DNA of 10,119 nt from positions 1-10,119 of the forward strand of contig JADIIX010000390.1 of NCBI GenBank assembly GCA_027604505.1, read 5' to 3'. The position numbers and the translations under genes are program-made. Under the pieces are notes generated by a model. It worked only from the letters and a program-made list of their open reading frames with translations. It did not search any database and was not told the DNA's origin. Shown one piece after another: positions 7,228 through 10,119 of this stretch; position 1 is the stretch's first letter; each line of letters opens with the position of its first letter. This DNA is from Gonapodya sp. JEL0774 (taxonomy: Eukaryota > Monoblepharomycota > Monoblepharidomycetes > Monoblepharidales > Gonapodyaceae).

Positions 7228-7433
7228 ATGACGTGCTCTCAAACGACATTGCCCACTCTTCAAGCCACCGAAAGCTATCGAAAATCATCCCTCATGTGAA
7301 TGAGTGCTCAAGCACCGGAAAGCTCAGCTCCACCCCATCCCAAAGGACGGAGTGATATGCTCTCAAATGACAACACCTCCATCCCAAAAGATGGTGTGAT
7401 ATGCGCTCAAATGACAATGCCCACTCTTCAAGC
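7228..7433. repeat. Short direct repeats, 44-bp tandem pair plus a dispersed copy
   Basis: Two adjacent copies of a 44-bp unit (7335-7378 and 7379-7422) share CCATCCCAAA, then GATGG or GACGG, then GTGATATGC, then CTCAAATGACAA. A further copy of the second half, extended by GCCCACTCTTCAAGC, lies at about 7232-7265 and again at 7402-7433, 168 bp apart. No coding function is evident. Confidence 0.75.
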
Positions 7434-7804
7434 AAGGCAAAGCATGCTGTTCGGACTCATCAGTCCCGCTGGCTGAGCGCCTCTACCTTCCCACGCCAAC
7501 GCAGCCGTAACAACGGAAGTGGCCTGACCATAGACCGGACTAGGGTCTCTCTTGATGGCGAGACTTGCCCGCGACGAGTCAGCACAGCTCAGTGAGAATC
7601 CAGATGGTGATGTACCGGCGGCACGGACGAGGTGTGGTGTTGCCCGTTGGGGAGGGTCGTGGGAGCGAGGGAGGGAGGGCGAGAAGAGAGAATGGGCGGG
7701 GGCCGGCTTGCGCGGACGTGATGTGGGATGCGCTTCGGTGGGGGAACATATCACTGCACGGTGAATGACACGACTACGTGCCCAAACGGCTGTGGAGAAC
7801 TCAC
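7434..7804. other. Undecided interval downstream of the minus-strand coding tract
   Basis: A minus-strand frame is open across 7832-7428 and includes a plausible segment (SLAIKRDPSPVYGQATSVV) after a CTGAC-type branch sequence and a CAAG acceptor near 7565. This could be a 3' exon of the gene at 7805 and upward. Much of the rest is Pro/Arg/Ser-rich and may be intron. The plus strand shows nothing convincing. Confidence 0.22.
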
Positions 7805-8025
7805 CAGCAACCCCATCCTCCACCTCCTCCACCTTGACGTCATCCCGTCCAGAAGACCAAGCCCTCCACCCTCCTTGTTCGATTCAGACTCCGCCACGAT
7901 CCCCAAGAGCGAAGAATCCAGCGAAGGGAATGGAAGCGCGGTGAGCGCACCTGATACGAGGAGCGGTGTTGGTCGGTGGAGCGGATGTTCGACATCGTCC
8001 GTGTCAGGATAAGCGAGAGGAGAAT
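7805..8025 (-). CDS. Probable internal exon, acidic and Ser/Leu-rich, unknown product
   Basis: On the minus strand a T-rich tract ending TTTTTAG (8032-8026) precedes this 221-nt segment, and a strong GTGAGT donor follows it (7804-7799). One frame is open throughout: two leading bases and 73 codons, including SPLAYPDTDDVEHPLH and SSLLGIVAESESNKEGGG. The acceptor and donor together with the natural acidic composition argue for a real exon. A phase-1 donor upstream is required; a GTACTC near 8170 would fit, while the better-looking GTACGT near 8120 is phase 0 and would not. The product is unknown. Confidence 0.4.
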
Positions 8026-9298
8026 CTAAAAACATATCGGAACAAAGAAAGCAACGCGGGAAAATGAGTACTTCCAAAATCCGGTGTGTGTCAGCACAAC
8101 TAGAACAGTGGCACGTACCATCGTCCTACGAACCCCTCCTTGTCCCGGCCCAAACCATGACGGAGTACCCACATACTCATTCCCCGTTCCGTTGGCTTCC
8201 CTCCCATCCAGCCCGTCCTCGTCCATCATGTTCACACTCCCGTCACTCCTCGCTCCCCTCTTCTTGCTCTGCTTCCTCCCGTCAACTTTGCAAACGTCCA
8301 CTGAAGGAAGTTCCGTTTCGGGGAGTAGAATGCCCGGGATTGGAGGTGGAGGCGGCTGTGGGGGTGGCACAGTTGTCGCCGATTGTGATACTGCTCCAGC
8401 TCCCGACACCCCGGACACTTCCAACTCAGTCCGTCCAGTGTCCACACCGGCATCCCCTTCCACACTCCTCTCCCCATCGCTCAACCTCGGACTCGGACGC
8501 ATCTTAGCCTCCACAGTCTCCCCCCCTCCCTCCATCTCACCACTGGCCTTCTGCTCCACGGCCCCGCTCCCGTTCCACCCAGCCACGAACCCCATCACCA
8601 TTGTCAACGACATGAAATTGAAAGTGGACACTCCGATCCCAGCGTCCCGTACTCGCACGGACCGTGATGTTCCTCTTGGTGTGGTTCTGTAGGGACGTGA
8701 TCCGTCTCGCCATCGTCGCCGTGTCTTGGGGACCATCGCCGTTGCTCCGGGGTTGGTCGGCGCACTGGATGTGGACGTGCGCGATGGAGACGGCTACGGT
8801 TGTTTCAAATGCCCCGAAGCGCGGTACGGGAACGAGGAGGGCAGTCTGGCACCCCAGGCAATGACCACTTGTGGGAGTAGGCGCTGACGCCACGGAGGCG
8901 TGCGACTCCTTGGACCGGCAGGGTTCGAGCGTGTTGAGGAGGGACTCGAGGATGGTGGTGCGAGCGGCGGTTGGGGTTTGTGTCGGACTGGGCGGCGTGG
9001 GTGTCTCCAGGCGTCAGTGTCAGTGTGAGATCGTCCACCCTGGCCAACTCGTCTTCATTGTCGTCATTGTCCGTCGTGGTGGGCTCCGACTTGGTGTCAC
9101 TGCTCGCCACGTTGGCCATCTGCACCAACGCCACCTGTACCAAACTACTGAGCCGGTGCTGTGGTGCCGCTCCCCCACCTCCAACACCCGACACCGTCGA
9201 CGCAGACACATTCGACACAGGCCTTCTGATTACGTTCCCACCGCCGCCACCGTCGCAATGGTGACCATGTGGGCCGCTACGGGGAACCTCGCGCCTGT

Positions 9299-9396
9299 GA
9301 TCGTGTCTGTGTACGACGGACCCGACGGCGACGAGCCTGGCACACGCGATCGTGTCTGTGTACGACACACCAGACTACGACGAGCTTGTCGACATG
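9299..9396. repeat. 49-bp direct tandem duplication
   Basis: GATCGTGTCTGTGTACGAC occurs at 9299-9317 and again at 9348-9366, and the following bases (GACGGCGACGAGCCTG against GACTACGACGAGCTTG) are also related. The period of 49 is not a multiple of three, so the duplication shifts any reading frame through it. A weaker third copy may follow near 9396-9430 (GATCGAGAAC, then GATGAGCTTGTG). Confidence 0.75.
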
Positions 9397-9406
9397 ATCG
9401 AGAACA

Positions 9407-9574
9407 ATGGACCACGATGAGCTTGTGCACACGGCCGAGGACGCTGACGCAGTGGTTGCGAGCGGGGTGAGCGAGTGGGACGAGAGGAGGGAGGCGGAGG
9501 GGAAGGGGGTCCAGGTGTTGGAAGCGGGTCGAGGTGGTGGCTTGGGTCAGCGACGCCGGGTCTGCATCATTTGA
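9407..9574 (+). CDS. Small plus-strand ORF (55 residues), doubtful
   Basis: The ATG at 9407 opens 55 codons of acidic, Ala/Glu/Val-rich sequence (MDHDELVHTAEDADAVVASG, then WDERREAEGKG) to a TGA at 9572. The composition looks protein-like, but it overlaps the minus-strand tract on the opposite strand, where a Leu/Pro-rich frame is also open. Only one of the two is likely real. Confidence 0.15.
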   Translation: MDHDELVHTAEDADAVVASGVSEWDERREAEGKGVQVLEAGRGGGLGQRRRVCII

Positions 9575-9718
9575 GGATAAGGAATCAGTTGGGTAAGTCG
9601 TACACATCCACCACCAACCTGACACAGCCCACCAACTTACGCGTGGTCGTCCAACTCCATGCCTCATCCCCCCGATTTCGTGCCCATCCCTCCCCCTCCC
9701 CCTCTCGGCAGGAGATAA

Positions 9719-9756
9719 GGGGGGTCGGGGTGGTTGGGGTGGTTGGGGTGGTGGGT
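9719..9756 (+). repeat. G-rich 9-bp minisatellite, G-quadruplex-capable
   Basis: Three near-identical 9-bp units (TCGGGGTGG, TTGGGGTGG, TTGGGGTGG) follow a G run and precede TGGG, giving at least five runs of three or more G. On the minus strand the unit reads as Pro-Thr-Thr repeats in the open frame at 9878-9585. Confidence 0.8.
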
Positions 9757-10072
9757 ATGGACGGAACGTTGAAGGAGGGGGAGGAGGTGGTTAGGGAGGA
9801 GACGATGGTGGCGACAATGGATGTGTACGCCCACAAGGCGGAGGGGTTGGGGGAGGTGGTCGGTGTACGGGGCCGCACGAGGTACGGAAGCGCCGAAGCG
9901 CCGCCGACATGTTGGACTCTAGGAACCTAGACAATCCCGATCCATAGGACGACTTGAGCTGGTCCCTGTCCCTATCCACCACAACCGCGGCGCCTGCCGG
10001 GGTGGACCACGACCTTCCGTCCTTTGACAACCTCAGTTCCACCATCGCCATACTCTTAAGGTTCGGGCAACG

Positions 10073-10094
10073 AGGGGGGAGGGGGGGGGGGGGG
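10073..10094 (+). repeat. Poly-G run
   Basis: Six G, one A and then fourteen G in a row lie just upstream of the minus-strand ATG at 10051, followed by more G-rich sequence to the window end. Such a run is prone to length error in sequencing and assembly. Confidence 0.85.
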
Positions 10095-10119
10095 ACCCGA
10101 GTGGTTGGGGTGGGGACAG

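Larger units (their letters stand above)
8026..10051 (-). pseudogene. Frame-broken or intron-rich coding tract, Pro/Ser/Thr-rich protein with possible TM segment
   Basis: Several minus-strand segments read like protein but lie in different frames. From 10051 a true ATG starts MAMVELRLSKDGRSW. Around 9878-9641 lie PSALWAYTSIVATIVSSL, a PTT tripeptide run and GWARNRGDEAWSW, ending at a strong GTAAGT donor (9640-9635). Around 9240-9020 there is SSLVQVALVQMANV, then an acidic cluster DNDDNEDELARVDD. About 8990-8690 reads TTILESLLNTLEPCRSKES and SGHCLGCQTALLVPVP. At 8736-8120 a hydrophobic segment (FNFMSLTMVMGFVAGW) is followed by Gly/Ser/Pro-rich, KKRG-containing sequence. Some frame changes have no proper intron. 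A decayed gene, or indels in GC-rich homopolymers, is likely. No family is recognised. Confidence 0.35.

Noticed and set aside
7228-7433. CRISPR-like direct repeats
   Set aside because: Only two or three degenerate copies, adjacent rather than separated by unique equal-length spacers, in a eukaryote-like context.
9594-9628. Plus-strand GTAAGT to CACAG as an intron
   Set aside because: Only 35 nt long and without a coherent open frame across it. The minus-strand GTAAGT donor nearby fits a longer, better intron (to the GATGCAG acceptor near 9566).

Overview
The window looks like a gene-poor stretch of a filamentous fungal genome. The evidence is a fungal-style NB-ARC gene, GT-AG introns mostly of 57-145 nt, one perfect TACTAAC branch point, and pyrimidine-rich leaders before probable start codons. 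The NB-ARC style and the N-terminal motif favour an ascomycete, possibly a Pezizales-like lineage, but an early-diverging (Mucoromycota-like) fungus is not excluded. No bacterial operon, tRNA, rRNA or intact transposon was recognised.

Positions 1-3764 (minus strand) hold the main gene: an NLR-type (STAND) receptor that runs off the left edge. By splice signals and reading phase I reconstruct a short first exon (3625-3764), one large exon for NB-ARC plus TPR-like helices (1783-3548), a divergent LRR-entry exon (1615-1725), and then a ladder of 84-nt exons (1416-1499, 1234-1317, 1019-1102, 824-907, 605-688, 387-470, 158-241, and one cut at 1-46). Each ladder exon encodes one 28-residue ribonuclease-inhibitor-type leucine-rich repeat, and each is bounded by phase-1 introns. 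The first exon carries a short Gly/Asn motif ending RVHIGN, resembling the HET-s/RHIM-like amyloid signalling motifs of fungal NLRs. The inferred layout is amyloid-like motif, NB-ARC, TPR-like region, LRR.

Positions 3765-4141 are a divergent intergenic region with a G-quadruplex-capable run beside the NLR start. From 4142 to about 5566 the plus strand has several gene-like open stretches (start codon after a pyrimidine-rich leader, candidate introns, one in-frame TAA) that I could not resolve into one confident model or match to a family. Positions 5567-7795 are mostly non-coding or undecidable, with a small plus-strand ORF at 6444-6686, palindromes near 6915-6947 and short direct repeats at 7228-7433.

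Positions 7805-10051 on the minus strand show several coding-looking segments, one exon with good splice signals, and repeated frame changes. They suggest a Pro/Ser/Thr-rich protein gene that is intron-rich, decayed or damaged by assembly indels. The area also has G-rich tandem repeats, a 49-bp duplication and a 14-G run.

The most notable content is the NLR. Its LRR domain is invisible to ORF calling because every repeat sits on its own tiny exon, and its signalling motif is hidden on a separate 5' exon.
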